From: Rhopalosiphum padi
Taxonomy: Eukaryota > Arthropoda > Insecta > Hemiptera > Aphididae
NCBI RefSeq assembly: GCF_020882245.1
Contig: NC_083597.1
Coordinates: forward strand, 53,980,152-54,044,151
Reading direction: 5' to 3'
Length of the DNA stretch: 64,000 bases
In this document: piece after piece, positions 1 through 14,815 of the stretch
Layout: each line of letters begins with the position of its first letter
How positions within the stretch are numbered: position 1 is the first letter of the stretch
The notes under the pieces: generated by a model
What the model saw: only the letters and a program-made list of their open reading frames with translations
What the model was told of the DNA's origin: nothing
Databases searched by the model: none
Made by a program: the position numbers and the translations under genes

Positions 1-924
1 AATAAAATATACAAACACTATTGTCTATCATAAAAGATTACAATTTAAGGTTTCCATGTTACTATTATTATGATAACATAATTATGTGATATGCGATAAA
101 GCAAAAAAAACTATAATAATATGTGAGATACTATTATTATGATATAATAAAAAGTTACTTAAAATTAATAAAATTATTTAAGTTCATTTAGATAACAATA
201 AAATATTTTCGGTGGTTTTTGAAAAAAAGTAAAATTTGCTTTTAATAGGAACGCATCATAACTGTAACGGACGGAAGAAGAAGCAGTTTTTTTCGTGGAA
301 GTGTTTGCTCAAACATACAATCATATGTCCAATCTACATCTATTTGTAATATATTACAAAATCCATCAAAATCAGTAGATAGTCAAATTTTTGTAACGAA
401 AAACACGGGGTAAACAACATATAAAGCGTGGGTGTTTTGCCTGCAAGCTATATGATAAATGAAAAACACATTTTGTATAAAAATGAGAATTTATAGCTTT
501 GCCGCGGTAGCAGAATATCATAGCCTATTACTAATTATAATAACATAATTTAATGGAGTTTGAAAAACATTTAAAAAAAACATAAATATGAACCGGCGAA
601 GAAATGCGAATATGGATGTGAAGTACAGTGCTAGAAGGCGCTAAATTGCGTTATTCCCTATATTGACGAACTTAACTAATGGTAACTATGGGAATTATTA
701 ACATAAGTCGTGGGCCGATAGACGCGGAACACTACATTGTGCTGTATAATAGTATATGATAATTAAATGTTTGTACATGGGACGAGAAGAGTAAGTTGTC
801 CATTTAGAGATTTTAATATGAAACGCAAACGGATAAAAACGCAACGGGCTTCCATCCAATAATTATTAAACATTAATTAATTAATTAATTATGGTTTTAT
901 CACAGTAAAAATAATTTAAGACAA
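1..924. other. Sequence downstream of Awh, no gene seen
   Basis: AT-rich sequence with no recognisable exon on either strand. A run of four to five overlapping TTAA/ATTA units lies at about 872-891. It may include a longer Awh 3' UTR. Confidence 0.5.
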
Positions 925-930
925 TTTATT
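925..930 (-). terminator. Candidate polyadenylation signal of Awh
   Basis: AATAAA on the minus strand, about 85 bases past the stop codon and within a T-run on the plus strand. It is the first canonical hexamer downstream of the stop that I found. It would give a short 3' UTR, and longer UTRs cannot be ruled out in such AT-rich sequence. Confidence 0.4.
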
Positions 931-1014
931 TTTTTTCATTTCTCATAATAATAACTATTATTTCGGACGTCGTCAACGTGGTGGATGGTTGTTGGTCCCA
1001 CCACGGTCTTCGTC

Positions 1015-1097
1015 TCATACCGGATCACTATTCCTGCCCACTGAACACATCATTATAGAATCTTGTGACAGATCATCTAGGGACGATGTTTCTGAGG
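1015..1097 (-). CDS. Awh: Awh terminal coding exon
   Basis: After acceptor GTTTTAG, two bases complete an alanine codon. The exon then reads SETSSLDDLSQDSIMMCSVG and ends RNSDPV, with TGA at 1015-1017. SSLDDLSQDS matches the SSMDELSQDS tail recalled for fly Awh, which fixes frame and phase. The preceding intron is only 107 bases. The final residues after DLSQDS diverge from fly. Confidence 0.93.
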
Positions 1098-4000
1098 CTA
1101 AAACGAATACAACAATTAATACAAAATTACAAAAAATATTAAACGCACCAGTATTATATTTTTTTTACAGTGATCCGGTTGAAAATCGACTGTTTTTCGT
1201 TTACCTGGATTTTGAGGTATATAAATAGGAGATCCCCTCTGGTGCGAATGGTTCGACGACGGAGGCTGTTGAAACGAATACGTGAGGTGTAGATTTATGT
1301 GCCGGTTAAAATGATTTTCGGAACCGTTTTGTTGATGGTGAACTGTAAAACGAAAACAACAATGTTTTATCATCGTGATCTGAACGTATTGTACTCGTAC
1401 ATATCATATGTAACATATATGTATATCTTAATTAAATAGCCTAATCCGCATTGACGTAACTATGAGGGTGATAGCTAGTGGAGTTGGCCCTAAAACAATA
1501 TCGCTTTTCCTTTTTAGCTCCAGTGGAATTCACCCAAAGTAGTTGCAAAAAAAAAAAAAACGTTGCCATAAGTTTAATGTGTATAATTATAAAAATTATG
1601 TGTACAATAAATAAACATAATAAATAAAATAAATATTTGGACGTTTTAAGGAAAATAATATTTATCGGTTATTCTGGTTTTCAAAGAAACAATTGTAGGT
1701 ACGAAAATATAAAATAAAATTGGCTCCCTTCTTATATCAAGATATCTAAAACGTATGACGCTGTCATAAAAGTCAATGTATTCACTTCTAGACACGGACG
1801 TATACGTTTAAAAAATATTTAATGCGATTACTACTGAATAAACAATATATATTATAATAATATATTATTGTTTATATTTGATTTTTGAGAATTATTATTT
1901 TATATTAAAGTGGGGCCTTTTGACACAAGTAATTATTTTGAACTAGTCGAATATTATCATGTCATCAATAACCGTTAAGTAGTGGCGTAACTGGGAAAAA
2001 ATCTAGGGGGGGCAATGTATAATGAATGTAATATATTTATTATTATCAAAACCCTGACACCCCTTCCCCCCGGTTAAAATATATACCTTGAGCTTTCAAA
2101 AAATTGTCAGGGGGGCAAGTGCCCCCTCTTGCCCCCCCACAATTACGCCACTGCCGTTAAGTATGATAAATATTTGAATTTTAAAATGCTTATTGTGAAA
2201 TACATACGTAATCCGGATGGAGCGCTTTTCACTTTTCCGGTGTGCAAATGCTTTTTTTGTCTCGCCCTAGAATTTTGAAACCATACTTGAGTAACTCTTT
2301 TGCTCAATCCAGTAATTTGCGCTATCCTTTCCAGATCTTGCCCGTCGGGATTAGAATCCAACTGAAAATTAGCTTGTAACACCTGCAATTGTTCTTCGGT
2401 AAATGTGGTTCGCACTCGTTTCGCTTTATTCTTGCTGTGATAACTTTCAGAATCTCCACCCTCTGGAAAAAAAATTATTAATATTATTTTTGACGTATTA
2501 TGTATATGAATAGTATATAGAACATTAGTGATATCTTATTTAAATTTCTAACAATTACTTATTAAAATAACACCAGGCAACTAACACTCGCCACAGATAC
2601 TACCCAAAGTATATTATACCTACTAGTTTAGATATATGTAATTTACCAGTAAAAAATCATCGGTAAATTTACGTAAAATTCGGTGGTAAACTGATATTTT
2701 TTTTAAATAATTTTTTGTATGTAATTTTACCTATTAAATTTATTCAAGAAATGGTTCATGTCATTAATTAAGTTTATAATCCACACCATTAATGGTAACA
2801 ATTTAAAATACCTAATATTTTAAGTATAGTTAAGTAATATAAATGTGTAATAATAAAATATATTCTGAAATTTAAATCGTGTAAATAAATAGCGATATTA
2901 TGAGTTTCATTTTTTAATACAGTGACGTTTATCTTTTAATAATGTATAAAACACTAAATACAACCGGTACGTATATAAATGTGTATATTATTCAAACTTA
3001 AAGACTACCAGAATAGTACATTAGTATAGGTATCTAAATTATACTAATTAATTTTGTAAGAACATTTCAAATGAAATCACTTGATTCTAACAATGGTAAA
3101 CAAATTAACCGATAAAAAAAAAAATTTGTATAATTTAGGTAAATTTACATTTACCCGTCAAATTTGCCGGGTAATTTAACTAGCTCATATCTCTTTGAAC
3201 TCAACTCGGCCATAAACTATTTTAATTATAACTCGGTTACATATTATATTAAATATCTGTTGCACTATATTTAAAAATCGTATTGGTATATTATATAATT
3301 AATTTTGTGACAATATTACACCGCATATATTTAATGTAATGGTTGTTCGGGACCAAAGGCAGAAGATCATTTCAACCATTGCCATTATTTGCCCCTGTGA
3401 TTGAAGGATATATGTATCGTAATTACAGAGGAGGACTTAACCCTTATGAACGCGATTCAGCCGGATGTTCGGGGTGCTTTATACAATCATTATATTCAAC
3501 CTTCGTGACTGTGATTTGAATAGCCAACCGCGCGCAAAATTATATGTCTATACAATTTATTTAATAAAACAGACACGCACTCGTTCATGAATTGCAGATA
3601 TTATTGAAATGTCAACTATAAAACATGTCGATATATATTCTGGAACTAACACATAAATATGGATAATATATAATATATTTATATTATAGAAATGTATATA
3701 CAAAAAAAAAATAGAATAACTATTTCTATTATATTTTATTATCTCCATATAGAAATTAAAAATATAATAAATTGTGAATTGTAGGATTATATAGTTTTTT
3801 TTTTTCAAATCAAACATTTAGATTGAACTTGAGGAGTAATAATAATTGCAGATTTTCAATGTATGGTGAGGTATACTCAAGCACCGTATATATGCGCGTA
3901 TAAAAAACCGGCAAAAATAATTTAAATAAAATAACAGCTATATAATTACCGTAATTAGACTACTATTATAAAGGAGATAGAATTAAAGCAGATTTAAACG

Positions 4001-7000
4001 GTATTATCACGCGAGTGCTGGTATTTTACACTCGTTATTGCTGGTCGATATTATAAATAATAATATATTATATAGAGATAGATAGTGCGTGATCCGGTGG
4101 CTTGGAATTGTATACCACTATAGCTTTACAACTTAAAAGACAATATTAACATACATCATACTTTTAAAATATGTACACGAAAAACAGTCCATCTTTGAGA
4201 AACAATTAAGACTATTCATCTTAAAAAAATATTTCTAAAAACATTAATACTTTTTCAAAAAATAGGTGTACGTCGTGGAATTGCAACCTTTACATACGCC
4301 GTAGTGCAACGAGAATGATATATACCTACTGTGCAGCCAATCGGCATTGGTGAATGTTAACGCGTTTACTATAATATAATCGTTATTTCGGGGATGGCTG
4401 CACGGTATACATATTACACGTTGCGCGTGCTCTTTATTTCTATATAGATCTTTTAGTGATTTCAGCACTATATTTATAAAGACGGAAGCGGCGGTGTTCG
4501 GTGCGAATTGAATCAGAAAAACGCCTTACATAGACTTCTTTTGCAAAGGCGGCGATGACATCATTGTGGGCGGCCGACGCGTGAGTAAACGCACGGGGTG
4601 GTGTTTTTCCTCCCGTATGGCTGTATATACACGCATATATATATATATACTTTTTTTTATCGTCGGAACTATATAATATTTGATTATCGCGGGTAAATTC
4701 GATTTGGCGAGGCGATTTCACGGTTGACGGATAAACAATGGGGCCACCCCATCCGCTCGCGAACCCTTAACGCGTATACGCAGATACACGCACACATACA
4801 ACTACGAGATTGACCTAATTAAACGCACATTCGGGGTCACTGAGGGGTCGGTCGGATCTCGAGAGAACACCACCGTCATCAGGACATCTTTAATTGGACC
4901 GAAATCAAAGGGCAAATAGGCGAATTCGTATGTGCAATATTATGTTTAATGTACTATATGTTAGCGGCAATTTTGATATTTAGTAATTTCAGTGAATTAC
5001 TAATAAATAATGACAATGATTATTTTTCTAAGTCAATAACGGCATTTTCTAGCCATTTAAAATACTAACTGTTTTAGGAATCGTTATGATATGATACATT
5101 CATATACGATATACATATTATATAACCTAATCATCAATATTATGGTGCATATTTGTTTTATAATTTCAATAAAAATGGAAAAAAATTAACATTAAAAAAA
5201 AACATACAAAAATAAAAATTTTGTGATGCGATTTACTTCTTAAAATCATTATATTTAAAACTAAACCACAGAGTTTCAAGTTTAAGAGAATAGTTACTTA
5301 CCTAATATAATAAAATTTGGTATACCAACTATAATTTCCTATATTATACACACAAATCGACTCAATTTAAGCCTAGATTGAATTTTGAAAATAGGATGCT
5401 GATAAATATAGTACCTAAAATTAATGCTTGTGTTTGAAATGTATAACCTTTGATCGAATCTGCCTTTAATTATGTATAATTAATATATTGTACAAAAACA
5501 TTATACGGTATATAAAGTCCGTTACTCTTGTTATTAATTCAACGTAATATTAAATGGAAATCGATCTGGATACCGAAAAGGTCACTGCGGATTCGATTTT
5601 ATCCATCACTATAACGATTTGGTCATATATGTAGTATATAATATACGAGTGTGTATTGTATTATTATGAGTCTAATAGAAGCAAAACGGTGAAAAAATCA
5701 CTGTAAAGCATATTTTTTGTTTTCGTTTTAACAATAATATGACAATATAATAGAATAGGTGCGTACCTGACGAGCTTGTAGTGCCGCCGTCCACGATGTC
5801 CAAATAATGAGGTTTGCATAGAACACGACCTTCGTGCAGAGCAAACTCTTCTCCTGTGTTCAATTGACGGTCGCAGGCGTCGCACCGGAAACACGCCAAA
5901 TGGTAAACGTGATCCCTGGCCTTTCGCACCCAATGCGAAGCGGAAATGCCTTTCGAACACTTTGAACACACAGTGCCGAAACTCCTGGAAAACAAACACG
6001 GAAAAATTATAACCTGCAGTTGCAATATACAGAAACGTAATTTTCGTTTAAATATAATAATATGTATTTTATTGTTTACTGCAATTTGAATTTGCAACAG
6101 TGCATCTCTGCAGCAATATTCGCTGTACTTGTATCACGAGCATAACACAGTGTCGGGAACGTTATTTATTTTTGTTTTTGATAATTAAATTACATTACGA
6201 ATTACTTTTTAAAAATGTTAATTAGGTTAGGTACCTCTTTTTATTTGATCATTACATTAATTTTGAACTAACAAAATATCACAGTTATACAACATAAGTT
6301 ACTTTTTTTATTTTACTTTCAAATTATCACTGGAGCTTAATTATTATGATACAGATACATTAACGATTAACCAAATAATAATAATCAAAAAAATAAAATT
6401 ATATAAAATATAAATATATGTAAAAACAATAATAATGCTTAATACATTTTATTATATATTTTTTAAATTTATTTTAAACAACAATTTATTTTCCAAATTA
6501 CCAAATCACTTACTAAAAATAAAAATGTTTTATCAAATAGTAGTAACAATAATTTTACCGCCAAAAATCGTACTTACACGATATATGCACGTACATAATA
6601 TCGATTGGTTCTTAATTTAATCATTTTACTACAAAAAAAGTAACTTAAACTACGTATACCTAAATTGCTTACAATAAAATGTAATTATTTGATTTACCAT
6701 CAAATTACTTCAAAATGTATTTTGTTACAGTACATTTTGACCTAGGTTAAGTTCCCAACACTGCGCAAAATATGCAAGTCAGGCAATAGAAGCGAGTCAA
6801 GTTTGAAACCTTGTATCGATTCGTTTCGCAGAGATTACACGCTCTCCCGCACTAATATTGTAATTTGTAATACATTTAATATTATATCAAGACCTGGTTG
6901 AAAATCGATTACAATACGATATTGTGATTATTATGTCCGTATTATAATATAATATGTACAGACTAGACTCATAACTTAACTCATCGCGGACACGCTGAAT

Positions 7001-10000
7001 TTTCATCGCAGCCCTTCAAATTCTCACCCCAGCACGCACAATCGCACGTTGTAGTTTCCCGCAGAACACATAATATAATATACGCGTAATCATTAATCGC
7101 ATAAATCGACATCCATCTATGGCCAACGTCGACGTGCCGCGCTTTGAACCGTATACGTACATAATATTATATACACACAATACGTGCCAATACGTGTATA
7201 TATACATATACATAATTTGACGTTTCCGCGTCAACTGTACCGATGTAGTTAATTGCACAAAGGCCATAATCCGTTCGTTAAATATATATACAGTATACAC
7301 GTCTATATTATTCGTTGAATTTACCTATTTAACCGAACAAACATTTCGCAAATGTCATAAAGGCCACAGCTACGGTCCGGGTGTGAATGCATCAAATGCG
7401 TCGCATATCAATAATTAGGGGTGAGAATGTAATACCCTAAAAAAAATCCTTTTATGCTCTAAAAACTCAAACTAATGCACCTATAAAAGGCTCTTTAAAG
7501 TTATTATTTTAAACAAGTTTTGAATCAAAAAATATATTTTATGAAATCTAAAAAAAAGTTTCGCAGCACTGCATATTTTTAAATAAAGAATTATGCTTGT
7601 TTGATTTTTGTTGCCACTGGTGCTCTAGATTTTTATATCATATAAATACGTTTGAAAAATTATAATTACAAAATAATAATTTTTAATTAGATAAAAACCC
7701 TTTTTAGCACGTTACAAAGTTATTTTTTCGAATAAAGATCTAAAATTAAAAAAATCAAATTTATTAAAAACTACATGAAACGTGTATGGTATATGTTAGT
7801 TATAAATACGAGTATCTCATAACTTAACCTAACGTTCAAAAAACAATATGCAAAGTGTATTTAAATCCCAGTCATAATAAATTAATAATAACAGGTAGTA
7901 TTATTTACTATAATATATTAGGTTTGTTACCGTGGTTATCGGATTGTGGTTTTCTAGATCGAATGTTACCCATGAATATAGAACCCATGCCCGATTTACT
8001 ATTGTATTTGTGATGTATCATATTCTAGGATAGTCTAGGATATCATGTGTCATAAACGGTAATTACTAGAGTTTTAAATATACCTTTTGTCAATCGATCA
8101 ATTATTTTTTAAGCCATAATATTATTATGTCTTGTATAAAATATATTTTTTTTAACTATTCCGAATTGTATTTGACAAAAATGTCATCCTTGGAGTTTAG
8201 CGTTGGGCGTGACCGGAAAAGGTGAGTGACAATATACGTTATATTATACTGGGATTTAAATGAAAAAAAAACTTATTCGACTGAAAAACAAGTTGTATAT
8301 TTTTTCATCGTTTTTAAAATATTATTCCTATTAAGAGTATATATGTTATTATAATAATAGTTTTTATCACACACATATTATATGCAAAATAAAAAGTAAC
8401 AACAAATTGTGTGCCATACTGTATAATATTGAGATCGTCGTGGCTCGTGATGATATACTACGATAGTAATGAAGTAATGCATAGAAATGAATTCAATCAT
8501 AAATAATAACTTATTAATGTATTAATTTGTGTGATTAACAAAAATGCCAAATTCAGGTTCGACATTCATGAATCATGCAATTTTTTGAACCCATATACAT
8601 TTGTTTACACCGAGTATGTCCTAATCCTGATAAAACCTATCTAGTTTTGGTTTTTATTTTTTATGACATTTTAAAGTTTGTTGATTTTTAAACTATCATG
8701 TTATATTATATAATATCTGAAACCAATATTTATTTCATTTTTACACCGGGAAAATTAAAAAATAATATTTTATAGTTATTTATACCAAATATATTATTGT
8801 ATTACATCATATATTACTAATTAAATGCAATAAATACAATGCATAATCTCGATAAATAGAAACAATAAAGTAGTCGTAGTATGACGTCTATATTATGTAT
8901 ATAGTTAAAGAAGAAATCTTTTTGAGTAAAGTTCTTTAGAGGAAAAAAATAAGAGTTTTTTTTTTTTTTTTTTTAGGTACTGGGAATGTTTATATTATCC
9001 TTGTATTATGCAAATAACGGAAGGAAACAAACCTTGCAATTGCAAAGAAAAAAAAATGAGAGAGATCGACGGAACGAGAGAGGGAGCAGAGAGAATTTGG
9101 TACGGATGAAAAAAAAGACCGGGCGTGTATATGAGGGTATAGAACCGTAGTAGGAAAGTTTCATCCGGTTGAGCGCGTGTGCGGGCGTGCAAAGGCGGTT
9201 AATCCAATTGGCCATCCAATCAGCTCTGGCAAAGACTACCCCCCTGACTTGGTCGTCCTTCATCTCTTCGTCCTCCTCTTCAGCCACCTCAACAAAAACC
9301 ACCCGAGTTACAAGGGATAAATAATATAAGACGACGTAAAAACGCACAGGGCTCGTTTGTATGTGTGTGTGTGGATTTATATGAAAACGTAGATCATATT
9401 TTTTCGGGTTACTTAATATAAACGTTATGATTCAAATAATACATAATGATGTGTACTTATACATAATTCAGTTAGGATTTTCCAAACAAATTATAATTTT
9501 AAACTATTTAAGTTATAACATATTCGCCGATTGCAGTTGAACTCGGTTAACTCGTTAGGTCGAAAAAATTATTGTGGTAAAAGTTCCTCTTTCATCAAAA
9601 TTGTAAAATTGTAGAATTCTTCATTCGTTTTTCTGCATAACTTTCACGAAACCTAATCGCATAAAATGTATTTTTTTTTTTTATTATTTCCAAGTTAAGC
9701 ATAATTTATTAACAAACTGTATCAAATCCCTAATTTCAATTTTAAACCTTTGTATATAGGTACAACTCGAATTACCGAAAACAAAGTACAAAATCGATCA
9801 CAAAGTGAAAAAATAATTCTTTATCGTTTCTTCTATGGTGAATTACTGAAGCGTCTGGAGCCATTGTATTATTTATGTTGAATAATCAGATTAACCGATA
9901 AACGTTGACTTATCTCAATAGTTGATATATAACTCAGTCACACAGAAAAATTTTAAAATATATAACATTATAATACAAATAACAGGGAAGGTTATTTTTA

Positions 10001-10725
10001 CACTAAAAATTAAAAAAAAAAAAAGGATTTACAAATACTAAAAATGACTAAAAAAAATGCATTGTAAAAATTCCTCAAAACTATATTTTGTTAATGCAGG
10101 TATATATCTATTACACGTTTTTAAAGTGTAAAAATAATTAGAAAAATTTTTAAATGTAAATATTAAACAAACATTTGACCAATGTCTCGACAAAGAAAAA
10201 ATTGAAATATTCTACCTATAGTAGTTAAATTTAACCACATTTTGCCATACACGCTGGCATGTATTATTATATTGCACCGGGACCATGGTTGATTATACTT
10301 AATTTTAATATTACACACGTGTGCAAGTACAACTCTATACGACGGTGGTGGATAATGTCATTACCAACGCAAGTTCTCTGTACATTATATTATTATTACT
10401 TTATATATATACCGACGGCGCGCACACGTTGATATAATACGCGATGTACCGGCTGAATAATACCCAAACTATATAAAATATATTATTATTATTATGCTTA
10501 CGCGTGTATATCCCGACACCGCCGTCCTCCTTTAAAACTTAATATAATATTCGTATCGACGACAAACGAAAAAGTCGTCGCCGGGTGTACCCACGTATAT
10601 GTATATACACTTCTACAGCTCCTACAGTTTTCGAGATTATTATATTACGCGATCCACGCTCCGAGGCCGTCGCTCGTCCGCCGCGGATCTGCGTATATAA
10701 TGCCATTACGACGTGCGAATAACAA

Positions 10726-10757
<32 letters not shown>

Positions 10758-13700
10758 AACGACAAACGCCGAACGAGAGAAGGAGAAAGAGAGAGTGAGA
10801 GACTGAGAGAGAACTATAGAATCGTGACCGGAATTATTCTTTTCATCTCGTCGTCTCGAACGGGTCCGTTCTTTAAAACAACAACAAAACATAAATAATA
10901 ATATCGAAACTTTTCCGTTGACGGGAGCTTTTGTGTGTATAACGCTCGCGCGGACGAGACACATATTATAATAATATAATATTATTCTATACCTCGGCGG
11001 GACGTGGCCTGTGTATTGATTGACAGTGTACGAGTATTATATACGTCTTGTTATATTATTGTTAGGATATTATTATTATTATTATTATTTTATCGAAACT
11101 TTGCAGCGACCGTATACACTGCGGAGAGACGGGAGTGCACGAGAATCGTGTTCCGAGACGAGTCTGCAAATCCAATCACAAATATATACGCGTATGTATT
11201 GAGAGGGATTTCGCAAACTCTACTCATTATTGTTCGATTATTGTCTTCTTATAGGCAGTTTAATGTGCTGCACGCAATCTTTACATTTCACATCGACGTT
11301 GTTGTTTTTACCCTTTACATTCACACGTGATAATATACGTTGTATTATATAAACTTTTGATTTTTCAATATATTCTATAATTGCTATACAGGTGTCTATA
11401 CTAAAGATTACTCAATCTGTAACAAAATATTTTTGTGAAAAAATTTCGTTTTATCTAATATATTGAATGAATAATAGTTGAATAACACACCATTCTTAAA
11501 CTATTTTTACACAGAATTTAAAACGCAGTCAAAGGATGTTAATATATATAACATAATAGTATGTACAAATCATACTAAAAGGGTATACGAAATGATATGA
11601 AATTAATTAAAAAAAAAAAAAGAAGAGGCACTCAATTTCACAACCCTTATACTCCCTGCGCTACGCAAATTAAACTCGGTGTCTATTATGTGATGTTTTA
11701 AATTTAAACGTCTGCCATTAAATAAAATGAAATAAATACATAGTACCTATGCAACAATACGTTTATTTATAATGACAACTCGATTATTTAGTAGTGTTAA
11801 AAGTCCCGTCACCCCTTATTGCCATAGTAATAATATCATTAAAATATTATATGTATAATATATATATATATATATTGTACTACGTTATAATGAACACGCG
11901 ACGTGTATACATAAAAAAATATAAATAAAAATGTAATCTCTGTATACTTCATCACTATACAGGAAGTTAATTTAATAAACCTAAATGCAGAGGTTGTTTT
12001 CATTTTATTTAAAAAATTTTCCCCTTCAAAGGCCTAAAAAGCAAATGTTTAAAATTGTATTTTATTAGGTACGAGATTACAATGTAATAACATGTATAAC
12101 TAATATGTTCTTTTTTTGAACATAAGTCCGCTTTTCATAATATATATATATTTCTAATTTAAAACGACTAAATGTCAATTTTATACGATTTATCAGTTTA
12201 TATTGTATTATTATTATTATCATTCAGCCCAGTTCAAATATTTTGATAACGCACGCGTATGATAACAAAATTTATGATTGTGCACAATATGTACCAGCAT
12301 ATTATAATAAATAATTATATACGTATATGTACCTATATGCATATGTGATCTAATAAAATGACTGAATGAGTTGTGAAGAAACGCTCTCGGCAGGATTGTC
12401 CGGATTGATATTTTCAAGAGACGCGTTTTATTATTTATTCAAAAAAGTTTGACGGTGATAGTAATAATCATAACAAAGTGGCTGTGGGAAAATTTTATCA
12501 AAATAAACCCCCTCTGTTTGTTTAGATACCTAATAAAAACACGAAAGAGAAAAAAATAAACGGCCATCCTTACGCGCGACCGAGTCAGCCGGTGCTGCAT
12601 ATATGTACGAGTATGCTCGTCGGGGGTACTCAAACGCGTACCTATAGACATTTAAATCTTTCTCCATTAATTCAATGCAAACGCCAAACATAGTTCGATC
12701 ATGAATCACGCCGTGCTTATTATAATAACGTCATTATTATATTTGTGTTTACAAACTCCATGTGTAGAGTGTAAACGACATACACATGTCACTAAAAAAT
12801 AGAGTTATTATTCTATCGTAATACAATAACATAATATTATTATGATCAATGATCATATTATAATATACATTCACACGGATTTGAAGAATAATAAATTCAT
12901 TATTGATTCTAATGGGTAGATTAGATCATATTATTATTTCACTATTAAAATTATTTATTTAACGTCTTATTAATAATCTTTATTGGGTATACATTATACA
13001 ATAGGTGTACCTTCTAAAAACTTTGAACGTATTGTTTTTATTGTATAATATTACGACTCAGATCAAATACAATTTGCGTCTGTTCAAAATAAATTACATT
13101 ATGACGATTTTTGCTAAAAGATGGTTCGTCAGTAGTAGTAAAATCCATTAACAATAATAATAATATTTTCTTTTAATAATATAATTATTACATTAATTCA
13201 CGACACCTTTATTGGCTTTATTGTTTTACCTGCATTTACAATAGAATATAATGCAAGTTAGATTATTTATCATTGATTCCACATCAAATTCTAAATGTAA
13301 CGTAAAAATCATAACAAAGGTGAATACATTTTTTTCGTTATTAGAGGTTGAACAATTTGAGGTTCGTATAATTCGTATATGTTGCAGTAAATTCACCTTC
13401 AACGGATTTGGTGAGCTGTCCGGAAAAAATCAAAACATCGTTCAAGTAATAACAAAAAAGACTTAGAAACTCGCAGTACGTGCTAGAATATTAATGAAAA
13501 CTGAGTTGAGTATTTAATAACATATGCATATAGGTCATTGTATCTAAAAACGTAACCTGTAGCTGTTGTAATTATTTTTTGTAACATAATTTTCGTGTTA
13601 ATTTATTATATTATTATTGTTATAATTTACATTATGTGTTCACCATCAATAATCATAGTTTGATTATTATTCGATGCCCCACAATTGGATATTTTATGAT

Positions 13701-14775
13701 TTATTATGAACGATAATAAATATATATTTATATATAGTCAATGTTATATTCTATAAATAAAAATAGAATTTTCGTAATTTAAACTAGGCGGGAATACACA
13801 AAAAATCTAATATATTTAAAAAATGATAGAATAATTAAAGGAAATGTTTGTAGTACATATTATTATTAGGTATGAATTAACTATCATTATTCATTATACT
13901 TAATTAATAATATATAAGACCGTTGTTTTGTCCAAATGCAATAAATTGCCAATAATATAAATAATATATATATAACATATTATATAATATTTGATTATTT
14001 GATAATTGCTATCGCCGTGACCTCAGTGACTACCTATATAATATTATGGGTAATAATAATATTATAATAGTAAAACGTTATATTGGCGTTGTTTTCAATA
14101 AAAAATAATAATAAATAGTGTTTTTAGTACTTATGGTTTCTTTATAATACCTATTGTTATTATTTAATTTTTACAAACAAATATTATGTAATTTTAAATA
14201 TTGTATATCTATCATTAATTTATTTATTTATATGACAGTTTCTAATAAATTTCTTATTGTATAGTTATTTAAAACAGAAGTCCACGGCGTTTTTATGAAA
14301 ATGTTGATCACGTTAGATGTTTACATTTTTTAAAAGTAATTTACATGAGTAATAAGGGTAATTTTGGAAACCATTTTGGTGGTGTTAAATTTTGTAACCT
14401 GTAAACATTTTATGTCATTTATTTTAGGCATTTATCGAAAATCTTGGCTAGTAGACAATAAATCCTGTTCTATTAAGCTAAAAGAGAACATTCTTACGGA
14501 AGTGCATATAACAGACAAGGATATGCTGTAATGACTTATTTGACGGCCGATTAGAAAACATCATCAGCAAAAACGAACGTCAGCTTAAAGACGCGATTTT
14601 TGATATCCAAAATAAATGGCAAAACCTCGTGAACATGTTAAAAAAGAAATTACAAGTTTTTTTAAAATTTTATTCATAAGTAGAGGAGGTGTACTACTCT
14701 TAGAAAAAAAATATATATATATATTATGTACCAAGCGTGGTCACTGGTCACCAGATGTAAACATCAAACATTGCA

Positions 14776-14815
<40 letters not shown>

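Noticed and set aside
5664..5999. Open frame overlapping the LIM2 exon
   Set aside because: Same strand as Awh but a different frame. It is a shadow of the LIM2 exon and lacks zinc ligands.
10539..10964. 141-residue minus-strand open frame
   Set aside because: It runs through an AT microsatellite and a GAGA tract, so its residues are compositional. No family recognised.
14430..14640. Stretch that looks partly coding near 14.5 kb
   Set aside because: All forward frames have stops within short distances and no protein similarity is recognised.
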